This document shows, in pieces, positions 35,234-46,189 of a DNA stretch of 64,000 nucleotides. Position numbers and translations under genes: made by a program. The DNA is from Vreelandella populi (lineage in GTDB: Bacteria > Pseudomonadota > Gammaproteobacteria > Pseudomonadales > Halomonadaceae): positions 496,001 through 560,000 of the forward strand of contig NZ_RZHE01000006.1 in the NCBI RefSeq assembly GCF_003989825.1, read 5' to 3'. Each line of letters begins with the position of its first letter. Within the stretch, counting starts at the first letter, position 1. The notes below the pieces were generated by a model. That model was not told where the DNA came from, searched no databases, and worked only from the letters and a program-made list of their open reading frames with translations.

Positions 35234-36001
35234 CTAGCGGTCTGATGAAGGGGCAATATCAAAGTGGCGGCGATAAGCGCGCGAGAAGCTGCCTTGATCA
35301 CGAAAGCCCACCAGCATCGAGATGTGGCCCAGGCTCAAGACGCTGTGCCTTGCCAGGGTGCGGGCATGCTCCAAACGCCGCCGCTGCACGTAGGCCAAGG
35401 GCGTAACGCCGGTCAGCTCGCGAAAGCAGGCGTGAAAATGCCCAGGGCTCAGCGCACACAGGGCGGCCAGCTGTTCGACCCGTATATCATCGGCTAGATG
35501 CTGGTCCAGCCAGGCATCAAGGCGCTCCAGATCAAGTCGTTCACTGACACACCGCGTGCCCAACTGGGCAACGGCTGAAGCAGGTTCATCCTGCAAATAC
35601 ATGGTCAGCGCGCGCAGTAGCAAAATGGCGATTTCATTTTGCAGCCCAGGGCACTGCTCAAGCTGATTTGCTAGCGCGTGGGTAAGCTGGTTTAAGGCCG
35701 GCGGGATGGTAAAAAAGCGTGGTTTATCAAATAGCCGCTCGATATCATCGCCCTTTTCAAGACTGGCTAATTGGGCAGTCGGAATATCCAGCACCAGCGT
35801 GCGGTTACTGCCATCGCCTTCATATTCATGGTGACGTGAAGAGGGAATCAAACAGCCACGGCGTGCGGTAACACGCTCCCCCTGCCCTTCCATGGCAAGC
35901 TCTGTCACCCCGCTGGTTGCCAGAATCAGCTGATGAAATTCATGCGAGTGAGCCACATGCTCAGATGCCAGGTTTCGGCTCTGCAGCTCAAAATGGGTCA
36001 T
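35234..36001 (-). CDS. AraC-family transcriptional regulator
   Basis: A 255-residue regulator starting MTHFELQSRNLASEH at 36001. An in-frame extension to 36103 is arginine-rich and looks non-coding. The N-terminal half is a cupin-like sensor (SHEFHQLILATSGVTELAME, RRGCLIPSSRHHEY). The C-terminal half has two helix-turn-helix motifs (DIRVEQLAALCALSPGHFHA and VLSLGHISMLVGFRDQGSFS, then RAYRRHF). It is the first gene of the minus-strand set leading into ridA, the cyclodeaminase-like gene and the TRAP operon, so it probably activates those genes. Confidence 0.9.
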   Translation of the reverse strand: MTHFELQSRNLASEHVAHSHEFHQLILATSGVTELAMEGQGERVTARRGCLIPSSRHHEYEGDGSNRTLVLDIPTAQLASLEKGDDIERLFDKPRFFTIPPALNQLTHALANQLEQCPGLQNEIAILLLRALTMYLQDEPASAVAQLGTRCVSERLDLERLDAWLDQHLADDIRVEQLAALCALSPGHFHACFRELTGVTPLAYVQRRRLEHARTLARHSVLSLGHISMLVGFRDQGSFSRAYRRHFDIAPSSDR

Positions 36002-36118
36002 GGCAATAGCCTTTCTTATTGGAGTCTGTCTTCGCACTATAAAACGACCCGCGGCGAAAAAGCGAGCCAGCGGAGATGGCGCTAAACGGGCGCACTGGGT
36101 CATTGAGGCCGTTTTTTC

Positions 36119-36709
36119 CTAACCACTAAACCCCACATACCAGATCACGAAAGGCACCGCCGCCAGAAATAGCGTAGAGATCATGGCGAGCAATCCATCC
36201 CTGGTTAAGAGCCCTGCCGCTAAACAGGCGATGGCGGCCGAAGCCATCGAACCTGAGGTGGGGATGACTTCCATAAACGGCATGAAGGGAGTGACGACCA
36301 AAATAACGGCGAGAGGTAGATACAACCAAGGCGGCTTGACGAAAAACACCAGACGCGGTTTGAGAAAACGCTCAGCAAAATGAATCGGCTTACGCAGCCA
36401 GTTAATCCCTTTGCAGAGTTTGCTGGTCGACAGGTTTTTACGTGAAACGACGCTTGGCAGCCAAAGGCAATCCCGCCCCAAGATCATCTGTGCGACGAGG
36501 ATGAACTCGATAGCGGCAACCATCGCGGTGACCCCCGGTATCGAACTTGCCGGAGACGTCGAAATAAGGGCGAACATCAGCATCAGTGATGCAAAGGAGT
36601 GAGAGCCAAGTTCGTGCACAAGCGATCCGACGCTGACTTGCTTGCCTTGAACCGAGCGCTCAAGGTGATCAAGCACCTCGCTGAGTGCCCGCGTCGGGTT
36701 TTCGGCCAT
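36119..36709 (-). CDS. ExoD-family membrane protein
   Basis: A 196-residue protein starting MAENPTRALSEVLDHL at 36709. It has the ExoD layout: a soluble start with GSLVHELGSHSFASLMLMFAL, SPASSIPGVTAMVAAIEF, then the hydrophobic helices ending the protein (WLYLPLAVILVVTPFMPFME, GSMASAAIACLAAGLL, LAMISTLFLAAVPFVIWYVG). ExoD was first linked to exopolysaccharide production and alkaline or sodium tolerance in rhizobia; the molecular role is unclear. It is a single gene on the minus strand between the catabolic locus and the tRNA. Confidence 0.85.
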   Translation of the reverse strand: MAENPTRALSEVLDHLERSVQGKQVSVGSLVHELGSHSFASLMLMFALISTSPASSIPGVTAMVAAIEFILVAQMILGRDCLWLPSVVSRKNLSTSKLCKGINWLRKPIHFAERFLKPRLVFFVKPPWLYLPLAVILVVTPFMPFMEVIPTSGSMASAAIACLAAGLLTRDGLLAMISTLFLAAVPFVIWYVGFSG

Positions 36710-36890
36710 TATCGACCTCTCCGGTAGCCATAGCGCCATTCACACAATGAGTGAAGCACCTACGGTATCCATGGCATCTGAGAATTCGCCTAAAACACCT
36801 GTGCCAACATGGTCGAGTGTAGCCCAGATCAATGTATTAAGAGTGAGGCTGCACTAGTGAAGATCGTTGACGCTTTGGAAAGCCGAAAAC

Positions 36891-36921
36891 AAAAAAGGGC
36901 CTAGCGATAAACGCTAAGCCC
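36891..36921 (-). terminator. Intrinsic terminator of the tRNA-Leu gene
   Basis: On the minus strand GGGCTTAGCG pairs with CGCTAGGCCC (one G-U) and is followed by a run of six T. It starts a few bases after the encoded CCA end of the tRNA. Confidence 0.85.
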
Positions 36922-36928
36922 TAAAGTT

Positions 36929-37015
36929 TGGTGCCGGTGGCCAGACTCGAACTGGCACACCCGTAAAGGCGGCGGATTTTGAATCCGCTGCGTCTACCAA
37001 TTCCGCCACACCGGC
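36929..37015 (-). tRNA. tRNA-Leu (anticodon CAA)
   Basis: The minus strand reads GCCGGTGTGGCGGAATTGGT at the 5' end, with a 7-bp acceptor stem closed by CACCGGC, an encoded ACCA end, an anticodon stem GCGGA/TCCGC with loop TTCAAAA (CAA, reading UUG) and a T-arm containing GTTCGAGTC. The long variable arm makes it class II, as expected of leucine tRNA; 87 nt in all. It sits at the border between the catabolic locus and core genes. Confidence 0.96.
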
Positions 37016-37128
37016 AATGGATGCGCATTATACGTAGATAACCCAATAGGTCAATCACATTGACTGACTTTGTCCAGCGAAGGGGGTATCCTATGCCGCC
37101 TGTTTGACCACCGAAAAGAGCCACTTCC

Positions 37129-38160
37129 ATGCAGCGCGCGGACTTTTATTTCGAGCTACCCGATGAGCTGATTGCTCGCTACCCTTCTGAGCAGCGCAGC
37201 GACTGCCGTTTGCTGTGCGTGGATGGCCAGAGCGGCGCGCTTGAGCATCGCCGTTTTCCTGATCTGCTTGAGCTGCTGGAGCCTGGCGATTTGCTGGTGT
37301 TCAACGATACCCGAGTGATCCCTGCCCGCCTGCACGGCCACAAGGCCAGCGGCGGCAAAGTGGAAATGCTGCTCGAGCGCCCTCTGGATAGCCACCGGGG
37401 CCTGGCGCATATCCGCTCCAGTAAATCGCCCAAGCCCGGCACCGAGCTGATCTTTGAAGGTGATATTCACGCCGTAGTGGAAGGCCGTCGCGACGCGCTG
37501 TTTGAGCTGCGCTTTCTGGGCGATACGCCCATGATTGCGCTATTAGAGCAGCACGGCCACATGCCGCTGCCGCCCTATATTACCCGCGAAGACGAACTCA
37601 GCGACCGCGAACGCTATCAAACCGTCTACGCCCGCAGGGACGGTGCCGTTGCTGCGCCCACCGCGGGGCTGCACTTCGACCAACCGCTTCTGGATGCACT
37701 GGCCGAAAAAGGCATCAACAGCGCGTTTGTCACTTTGCACGTGGGCGCGGGCACCTTTCAGCCGGTGCGGGTGGATAACATTCTTGAGCACCATATGCAC
37801 AGCGAGTGGATTGAGGTGTCAGAAGCCACCTGTCAGCAGGTGCGCGAAACACAAACTGCGGGCAAGCGGGTAATTGCCGTAGGCACCACCAGCGTTCGCT
37901 GCCTGGAAAGTGCCTGCCAGAAAAGTAGCGACGGGCAAATCGCGCCCTACAGCGGGGATACGGATATCTTCATCTATCCCGGCTACGAGTGGCACTGTGT
38001 GGATGCATTGATTACCAACTTCCATTTGCCGGAATCGACCCTGCTAATGCTGGTGTCCGCCTTTGCCGGTTACGACACCATGATGAACGCCTATCAAAAA
38101 GCGGTTGATGAGTGCTACGCCTTCTTTAGCTACGGCGATGCCATGCTGCTTACCCGCTAA
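37129..38160 (+). CDS. queA: S-adenosylmethionine:tRNA ribosyltransferase-isomerase
   Basis: A 343-residue enzyme that adds the epoxycyclopentane ring of queuosine to preQ1-modified tRNA in the cytosol, using SAM as ribosyl donor. Clear family sequence: [82 protein letters not shown] and [19 protein letters not shown]. Length matches E. coli QueA. It leads the queA-tgt-yajC-secD-secF cluster, conserved across gammaproteobacteria. Its promoter lies in the roughly 110 bases shared with the divergent tRNA. Confidence 0.97.
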   Translation: MQRADFYFELPDELIARYPSEQRSDCRLLCVDGQSGALEHRRFPDLLELLEPGDLLVFNDTRVIPARLHGHKASGGKVEMLLERPLDSHRGLAHIRSSKSPKPGTELIFEGDIHAVVEGRRDALFELRFLGDTPMIALLEQHGHMPLPPYITREDELSDRERYQTVYARRDGAVAAPTAGLHFDQPLLDALAEKGINSAFVTLHVGAGTFQPVRVDNILEHHMHSEWIEVSEATCQQVRETQTAGKRVIAVGTTSVRCLESACQKSSDGQIAPYSGDTDIFIYPGYEWHCVDALITNFHLPESTLLMLVSAFAGYDTMMNAYQKAVDECYAFFSYGDAMLLTR

Positions 38161-38203
38161 GCGCCTTGCCGTTGCCCTTAGCGTTTTACCGATGATTATT
38201 TGA

Positions 38204-39352
<1,149 letters not shown>

Positions 39353-39382
39353 AGTTCACCCGCTTTGGCGGATGAGCCAAGG

Positions 39383-39416
39383 AGGTGCTGATTAACGTAT
39401 TAGTTGATCAGCACCT
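39383..39416 (+). terminator. Stem-loop between tgt and yajC
   Basis: AGGTGCTGAT (39383-39392) pairs with ATCAGCACCT (39407-39416) around a 14-nt AT-rich loop. The downstream stretch TCTCTAACCCTTTTACCC is only moderately T-rich, so it may be a weak terminator or attenuator. Confidence 0.55.
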
Positions 39417-39464
39417 TCTCTAACCCTTTTACCCATTAGGGTCTTAACCTAGGAGTTCTCTGCA

Positions 39465-39791
39465 ATGCTGGATTTCTTCATCTCACCAGCCCACGCCCAA
39501 GAAGCGGCAGCTGGCGGTGGCATCGCGCAAATCGTCATGCTGGTCGGCTTCGTGCTGATTTTCTATTTCCTGCTGTGGCGTCCCCAAGCCAAGCGTGCAA
39601 AGCAGCACAAACAGCTGGTCACCAGCCTGGATAAAGGCGATGAAGTCGTGATTGGCGGTGGCCTGGTAGGTCGCGTCACTAAAGTCAGCGATGAGTTCCT
39701 GACCCTTGAAGTATCTGAAGGCACCGAAGTAAACGTGCAGAAGAACGCCGTTGCCGCCGTGCTGCCGAAGGGCACTATTAAGTCCATCTAA
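39465..39791 (+). CDS. yajC: Preprotein translocase subunit YajC
   Basis: A 108-residue single-span membrane protein that joins SecDF in the accessory complex of the Sec translocon. A short periplasmic start (MLDFFISPAHAQEAAAGG) precedes the span IAQIVMLVGFVLIFYFLLW. The family motif RPQAKRAKQHKQLV follows, then GDEVVIGGGLVGRVTKVSDE in the cytosolic domain. AGGAG precedes the ATG. It is separated from secD by a hairpin-containing spacer. Confidence 0.95.
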   Translation: MLDFFISPAHAQEAAAGGGIAQIVMLVGFVLIFYFLLWRPQAKRAKQHKQLVTSLDKGDEVVIGGGLVGRVTKVSDEFLTLEVSEGTEVNVQKNAVAAVLPKGTIKSI

Positions 39792-39864
39792 CGCTTAAAA
39801 CATCCCTGCCGATTCAGTGCCAGCCACCCCGGCAGGGGTGCCATGGTAGATACGATGGTAAATT

Positions 39865-39895
39865 TTGCTGTGCATGGAATCTCCATGCACAGCAA
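39865..39895 (+). promoter_or_regulatory. 13-bp perfect hairpin in the yajC-secD spacer
   Basis: TTGCTGTGCATGG and CCATGCACAGCAA pair perfectly around AATCT, 30 bases before the secD start. A second stem (CCCTGCCG/CGGCAGGG, 39804-39811 with 39830-39837) lies just upstream. No T-run follows, so the hairpins may control mRNA stability or secD translation. Confidence 0.6.
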
Positions 39896-39924
39896 TTCCG
39901 TTTGTAATTGAAGGCAGGGCTTGC

Positions 39925-41778
<1,854 letters not shown>

Positions 41779-41782
41779 GAGC

Positions 41783-41860
41783 ATGGACTTAAAGGATATG
41801 AATTTAAAGAACATGCGTTTGAATCATGCGCTCAGCCCCGAATTCAAGAGGTGGCAATGA
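41783..41860 (+). CDS. Possible 25-codon leader peptide between secD and secF
   Basis: A short frame MDLKDMNLKNMRLNHALSPE then FKRWQ, stop. Its TGA overlaps the secF ATG (CAATGA), as expected for translational coupling. The peptide repeats an M-x-L-K/N-x unit (MDLKD, MNLKN, MRLNH), mirrored in the DNA by repeats of ATGNANTTAAAG. A GA-rich stretch (AAGAG) lies just before its ATG. It could be a real leader, or merely a remnant of a duplicated start region; no homologue is known to me. Confidence 0.35.
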   Translation: MDLKDMNLKNMRLNHALSPEFKRWQ

Positions 41861-42783
41861 AACCCCTATCACACCTGCAAATCGACTTTATGGGACGGCG
41901 TAAGCTTGCGTTTATCGTCTCTGCTTTAATGCTGATTGTGTCGATTGGCGCTATCGTGTTCCAACAGCTTAACCTGGGGCTCGACTTCACCGGCGGCACG
42001 CTGATTGAAGTGCGCTACGCCACGGCGCCCTCGCTGGATGCCATTCGCCAGCTGATGGTAGAAAGTGGCTTTAGAGATGTCTCGGTACAGACCTTCGGTG
42101 CATCCACTGAGGTGCTTATCCGCCTGCAGCAGGCGTTCGACCCGGATGTCGGCAGCGATGTCGTCAACCTGCTGCGCACCAGCGGTGAGAGCGTCAACCT
42201 GGTACGCGCCGAGTTTGTCGGCGCCCAGGTAGGCGATCAGCTGCGCGACCAAAGCGGCCTGGGCCTGCTGGTCGCGCTTGGCGTAGTGATGCTGTATGTC
42301 GCCTTCCGCTTCCAGTACAAGTTTGCCATCGGAGCGCTCGTCGCCCTGCTTCACGATGTGATCATCGTGGTGGGCATCTTTGCGCTGTTCCAGCTTGAGT
42401 TCGATCTGACCGTACTGGCGGCCATTCTGGCGGTTATTGGCTACTCGTTGAACGACACAATCGTCGTCTATGACCGTATTCGTGAAACCATCCGCACTTC
42501 GCGTATCGACGATATGCCGCAAATCTTCAACGAAGCGATCAACGCCACGCTGTCACGTACGCTGGCAACCTCCGGCACCACCATGCTGGTACTGATTGCC
42601 CTGCTCTTGCTGGGCGGCGATATGATCGAGAACTTTGCGATTGCCCTGTTGATTGGCATCGGCGTGGGCACGTTCTCCTCCATCTACATCTCGGGCGCGC
42701 TGCTGCTGCCGCTCAAGCTTTCGCGTGAGGACCTGATCCCCACCAAGAAAGCCATTGATGAAGAGGAAGAAGAGCTGCCCTAA
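41857..42783 (+). CDS. secF: Protein translocase subunit SecF
   Basis: A 308-residue membrane protein acting with SecD and YajC. The start MKPLSHLQIDFMGRRK at 41857 is placed by AAGAGGTGG seven bases before it. Motifs: LGLDFTGGTLIEVRYA, FQYKFAIGALVALLHDVIIVVG, GYSLNDTIVVYDRIRET and RTLATSGTTMLVL, all typical of SecF, with six spans. Its start overlaps the stop of the small frame at 41783-41860. An intrinsic terminator follows. Confidence 0.96.
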   Translation: MKPLSHLQIDFMGRRKLAFIVSALMLIVSIGAIVFQQLNLGLDFTGGTLIEVRYATAPSLDAIRQLMVESGFRDVSVQTFGASTEVLIRLQQAFDPDVGSDVVNLLRTSGESVNLVRAEFVGAQVGDQLRDQSGLGLLVALGVVMLYVAFRFQYKFAIGALVALLHDVIIVVGIFALFQLEFDLTVLAAILAVIGYSLNDTIVVYDRIRETIRTSRIDDMPQIFNEAINATLSRTLATSGTTMLVLIALLLLGGDMIENFAIALLIGIGVGTFSSIYISGALLLPLKLSREDLIPTKKAIDEEEEELP

Positions 42784-42804
42784 CGAGTAGTTCTTGTATA
42801 ACGC

Positions 42805-42842
42805 AAAAAGGCCCTGCCGGGACAACCCGGCAGGGCCTTTTT
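42805..42842 (+). terminator. Intrinsic terminator after secF
   Basis: AAAAAGGCCCTGCCGGG pairs with CCCGGCAGGGCCTTTTT around ACAA. The strong GC stem with T-run ends the secDF transcript; with A-run on the other side it could serve the opposing suhB gene too. Confidence 0.95.
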
Positions 42843-42916
42843 AATACGCAAATGACAAGCAGCTATTCGTTACCGACCACTTACCATTCACTATTTACCA
42901 CTGGCTATTCTACTCA

Positions 42917-43711
42917 TCAAAAATGCGGTGCCAGCTGCTTGATCATGGCCTTGTAAAGGCGCGGCCCGGCGGCCATCAACTGCCCTTCCACCTTGACGCT
43001 TGGCTGGCCATCGGGCGTGCCCATAAGTGCACCGGCTTCTTTCAAGAACAGGGTACCTACCTGCATGTCCTGCTCTTCCATGCCCATCACGAACGCGCTG
43101 TCGACACGGCCAGCCGCCAGTTCGCACATGTCCAGCAGGCCACAGCCGGTCGCCACCAGGGTTTCTACCTGCGGGGCAAGCTGTTGGGTGACGGTAAGGT
43201 AGGCAGGCAGATGACTAGGACGCAGCCACGCTTCAGGAAGGCTCATAGCCAGGCGTGTGCCAGTAATCGCGGTGGGTTTGCTGACCCGCATACGCTTGCC
43301 ATTGTGCTGGGCGCCACGGCCGCGGCTGGCAATGTATTCATCATCGCCAAAGGGGGCGATAACCACCGCGTGTTCCGGGCGGCCTTTGATAAGACACACC
43401 ACTGAGAGAGCAAAGCCTTTACCCGCTACCGCCAGATTGGAGTAGCCATGCATGGGTTCAATCTTCCAGACGATCTCTTCTCCTTCGCCTTCGCCAGCCT
43501 TGTGAGGCGTGTAGCGACCGGTAACACCGTGCTGGGGATAGCCGCGCTCCAACTGATGCACAATTGTCGCTTCGGCCTTGCGCGCCGTATCTTCAAGCAG
43601 GCGGTCAAGATTGGATTCTTCATGGGCGTTTTCGATACGCTCACGAACACGTTGAAATTGTTCAACCGCGCTGCGCGCCGCGCGCAGCGTAAATTGGACC
43701 ATCGGATTCAT
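42917..43711 (-). CDS. suhB: SuhB-like protein with eroded inositol monophosphatase motifs
   Basis: A 264-residue member of the IMPase superfamily, aligned along its whole length with SuhB (start MNPMVQFTLRAARSAVEQF; YIASRGRGAQHNGKRMRVS; end APHF). The Mg2+-binding motifs are changed. The usual DPLDGTTN reads EPMHGYSN (residues 85-92), the EVDR aspartate region reads LLEDTARKAE, the GEEG loop is absent, and WDIAAG reads QDMQVG, keeping only Asp215. Phosphatase activity is therefore doubtful. E. coli SuhB also works without catalysis in the rRNA antitermination complex with NusA and RNA polymerase; that role may be what is kept. It is divergent from trmJ, as in other gammaproteobacteria. Confidence 0.88.
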   Translation of the reverse strand: MNPMVQFTLRAARSAVEQFQRVRERIENAHEESNLDRLLEDTARKAEATIVHQLERGYPQHGVTGRYTPHKAGEGEGEEIVWKIEPMHGYSNLAVAGKGFALSVVCLIKGRPEHAVVIAPFGDDEYIASRGRGAQHNGKRMRVSKPTAITGTRLAMSLPEAWLRPSHLPAYLTVTQQLAPQVETLVATGCGLLDMCELAAGRVDSAFVMGMEEQDMQVGTLFLKEAGALMGTPDGQPSVKVEGQLMAAGPRLYKAMIKQLAPHF

Positions 43712-43854
43712 GATCGGGCCTTGTCACAGTGATGTTAAAGAACGTTAGGCGCAGGACTGCCTATGGCGCGCAATTCTAGCAGACCCCTCTCGGGCACGCT
43801 ATCGACTCGTGCTAAACTGCCCGTTTTCTGCTTTTGATCACCGAGCCTATTATC

Positions 43855-44592
43855 ATGCTTGAGCGCATTCGTATCGTTTTAATCGGCACCAGCCATCCCG
43901 GCAATATCGGCGGCGTCGCCCGCGCCATGCACAACATGGGCCTGGCCGATCTAGCGCTGGTCGCCCCTCGCTGTGAGGTAATTACCCAGGACAGCATCTC
44001 CCGCGCGTCCGGCGCTGATCATCTGTTGCACCAGGCAAGCGTCTACGCAACGCTTGAAGAAGCCGTCTCCGATTGCACGCTGGCCGTTGGCGCCAGCGCC
44101 CGCTCCCGCACCCTGCCCTGGCCCATGCTGACCCCTCGCGAATTGGCGGATCGCCTGCCAAGCGAATGTCAGGCGGCCGCTTCACGTGTGGCGCTGGTAT
44201 TTGGCCGGGAAGATAGCGGCCTGACCAACGCCGAGCTTCAGCGCTGCCATGCCCATGTGCATATTCCCACCAACGCAGATTTCAGTTCGCTCAACCTGGC
44301 CGCTGCGGTACAGGTGTTGGCCTATGAATGCCGCATGGCCTGGCTAAGCCAGCAAGACGTAACTCCTGCGCCTGTCGCCGATGATGAGCTAGTTACTCAC
44401 GAGGAGCTTGAGCGCTACTTTGAGCATCTCGAGCGCACCCTGATTGCTATCGAGTTTCACGACCCTTCCCAGCCTCGCCAGCTGATGGCGCGGCTGCGCA
44501 GGCTCTATTTGCGTGCCCGCCCGGAAAAAATGGAAATGAACATTTTACGCGGCATTTTATCCGCCACTGAAAAAGCGGCAGGCAAGCCATAA
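43855..44592 (+). CDS. trmJ: tRNA (cytidine/uridine-2'-O-)-methyltransferase TrmJ
   Basis: A 245-residue SPOUT methyltransferase modifying the ribose at position 32 of tRNAs. The start MLERIRIVLIGTSHPGNIGG at 43855 matches the family; a TTG at 43834 is an alternative with no support. Other motifs: VARAMHNMGLADLALVAPR, LVFGREDSGLTNAELQRCH, and IPTNADFSSLNLAAAVQVLAY, which forms the trefoil knot and SAM site. The C-terminal helices (LERYFEHLERTLIAIEFHD) complete the protein. Divergent from suhB and followed by cysE and iscR, the usual order. Confidence 0.95.
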   Translation: MLERIRIVLIGTSHPGNIGGVARAMHNMGLADLALVAPRCEVITQDSISRASGADHLLHQASVYATLEEAVSDCTLAVGASARSRTLPWPMLTPRELADRLPSECQAAASRVALVFGREDSGLTNAELQRCHAHVHIPTNADFSSLNLAAAVQVLAYECRMAWLSQQDVTPAPVADDELVTHEELERYFEHLERTLIAIEFHDPSQPRQLMARLRRLYLRARPEKMEMNILRGILSATEKAAGKP

Positions 44593-44713
44593 CCGACACC
44601 GGCAAATAGCCAGGGAAAGCGTAAACTTGAAGTTACGGGTCAACGCCCCAATCTCGCTACCCTGCTAACGATGCCTTAAATGACCGCGCGCCTGCCCTGA
44701 TCAAGGACCACTC

Positions 44714-45589
44714 ATGTTTCAACGCCTACGTGAAGACATTAACAGCGTATTTGACCGCGACCCGGCGGCCCGCAATTTTCTAGAGGTACTGACCAACTAC
44801 CCCGGTCTTCACGCGCTGTTGATTCACCGTTGTGGTCACTGGCTGTGGAACAAAAACCTGAAATGGCTGGCCCGCACGCTGTCAACGTTTTCGCGCTGGC
44901 TGACCGGCATCGAGATCCACCCAGGGGCCACGATCGGCCGGCGCTTTTTTATCGACCACGGCATGGGGGTTGTGATCGGAGAAACAGCCACGGTGGGAGA
45001 CAACGTGACGCTGTACCAGGGCGTGACACTCGGCGGCACCAGCTGGAACAAGGGCAAGCGTCACCCTACCCTTGAGAATGGCGTGATTGTAGGCGCCGGC
45101 GCTAAAATTCTCGGCCCCTTTACCGTGGGTGCAGGCGCTAAAATCGGTTCGAACGCAGTCGTCACCAAGGAAGTGCCGCCGGGCGCTACGGTCGTGGGCA
45201 TTCCCGGCAAGATTGTTAAACGCGCCGACCCCGACGTTGAAGAAGCGCTGGATGTCGACCCGGCTCGTCGTGAGGCCATTTGTCAGAAGTTTGGCTTCGA
45301 TGCCTATGGCGTCAGCCAGGACATGCCCGATCCGGTCGCCCGTTCCATGCAGGCGATGCTCGACCACATGCACGCCGTGGACGAGCGCATCGAGCGGATG
45401 TGTTCAACACTTCGCAAGCTGGATGCCAGCTACCGTGAGGGGCGCCTTCCGGAGCTGCGCGATGAGGACTTCGCCGGCATTCTGGATGAAAACGACACCG
45501 GCTGCGCAGGGCCTGGCGAACCGCTCGCCGCTACCGACACACCTACGGCTGGCACGGTGGATGGCACCCGGCCACCGGGTAAAGGTTGA
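44714..45589 (+). CDS. cysE: Serine O-acetyltransferase
   Basis: A 291-residue hexapeptide-repeat acetyltransferase making O-acetylserine for cysteine synthesis. It is the short-N-terminus (EpsC-like) type starting [19 protein letters not shown]. The left-handed beta-helix has [20 protein letters not shown], with the catalytic His, then [18 protein letters not shown] and [20 protein letters not shown]-terminal extension beyond residue 185 is charged and partly disordered (to GTRPPGKG), longer than usual. Placed directly before iscRS it can feed cysteine to the desulfurase. The iscR promoter overlaps its stop codon. Confidence 0.94.
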   Translation: MFQRLREDINSVFDRDPAARNFLEVLTNYPGLHALLIHRCGHWLWNKNLKWLARTLSTFSRWLTGIEIHPGATIGRRFFIDHGMGVVIGETATVGDNVTLYQGVTLGGTSWNKGKRHPTLENGVIVGAGAKILGPFTVGAGAKIGSNAVVTKEVPPGATVVGIPGKIVKRADPDVEEALDVDPARREAICQKFGFDAYGVSQDMPDPVARSMQAMLDHMHAVDERIERMCSTLRKLDASYREGRLPELRDEDFAGILDENDTGCAGPGEPLAATDTPTAGTVDGTRPPGKG

Positions 45590-45615
45590 CCAAACTACTC
45601 AGGTTTTCCCATAAT
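45582..45615 (+). promoter_or_regulatory. iscR promoter with a candidate IscR (type 1) site
   Basis: TTGACC (45586-45591) and CATAAT (45610-45615) form a -35/-10 pair with an 18-base spacer. The segment GGTTGACCAAACTACTCAGG resembles the IscR type-1 half-sites of other gammaproteobacteria, which overlap the -35 and let [2Fe-2S]-IscR repress its own operon. The site overlaps the cysE stop codon. Confidence 0.65.
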
Positions 45616-45667
45616 GGCAGCACATTTGCCGGGAGCACGCTGAACGCTCAGCGTCGAGGTGCCTGTC

Positions 45668-46135
45668 ATGCGTTTAACTACCAAAGGGCGTTACGCTGTT
45701 ACCGCCATGCTTGATCTGGCCTTGAACGGTCAGTACGGGCCTACCTGCCTTGGGGACATTTCAAAGCGTCAGGAGATTTCGCTCTCCTACCTTGAGCAGC
45801 TGTTCTCCCGGTTACGCCGCTCGGGGCTGGTGCAGAGCGTTCGCGGCCCGGGCGGTGGTTACTTGCTGGCCCGCCCGGCGGGTGAAATCAGCGTTTCCCA
45901 GGTGATCGATGCGGTAGATGAAACGGTAGATGCCACGCGTTGCCAGGGGTTATCCGATTGCCAGCAGGGTAGCACGTGCCTGACCCATCATCTCTGGTGT
46001 GAACTATCTGGCCAGATTCGGCATTTTCTTGATGACGTTACCCTTGCCCAATTGATGCAGCGCCCCGATGTTCTACGTATTGCTACGCGGCAAAGAAATC
46101 GCGTTGAAGCAGGCATTCTTGCCTCATCACCGTAA
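45668..46135 (+). CDS. iscR: Fe-S cluster-sensing regulator IscR
   Basis: A 155-residue Rrf2-family regulator starting [20 protein letters not shown] at ATG 45668; a GTG at 45659 is less likely. The winged helix includes [20 protein letters not shown] and [13 protein letters not shown]. The [2Fe-2S] ligands Cys92, Cys98, Cys104 and His107 are all present ([20 protein letters not shown]). It represses its own operon when clusters are plentiful. The operon continues with iscS and iscA only. Confidence 0.96.
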   Translation: MRLTTKGRYAVTAMLDLALNGQYGPTCLGDISKRQEISLSYLEQLFSRLRRSGLVQSVRGPGGGYLLARPAGEISVSQVIDAVDETVDATRCQGLSDCQQGSTCLTHHLWCELSGQIRHFLDDVTLAQLMQRPDVLRIATRQRNRVEAGILASSP

Positions 46136-46189
46136 TGCGTCTGAGTGTGACGACGACCACCCAGGCGCATTTGAATTAAGCGGCTTTTC

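Noticed and set aside
10600-37000. An integrated genomic island bounded by tRNA-Leu
   Set aside because: No integrase, no second copy of the tRNA 3' end and no transposase were seen, so the tRNA is only noted as a neighbour.
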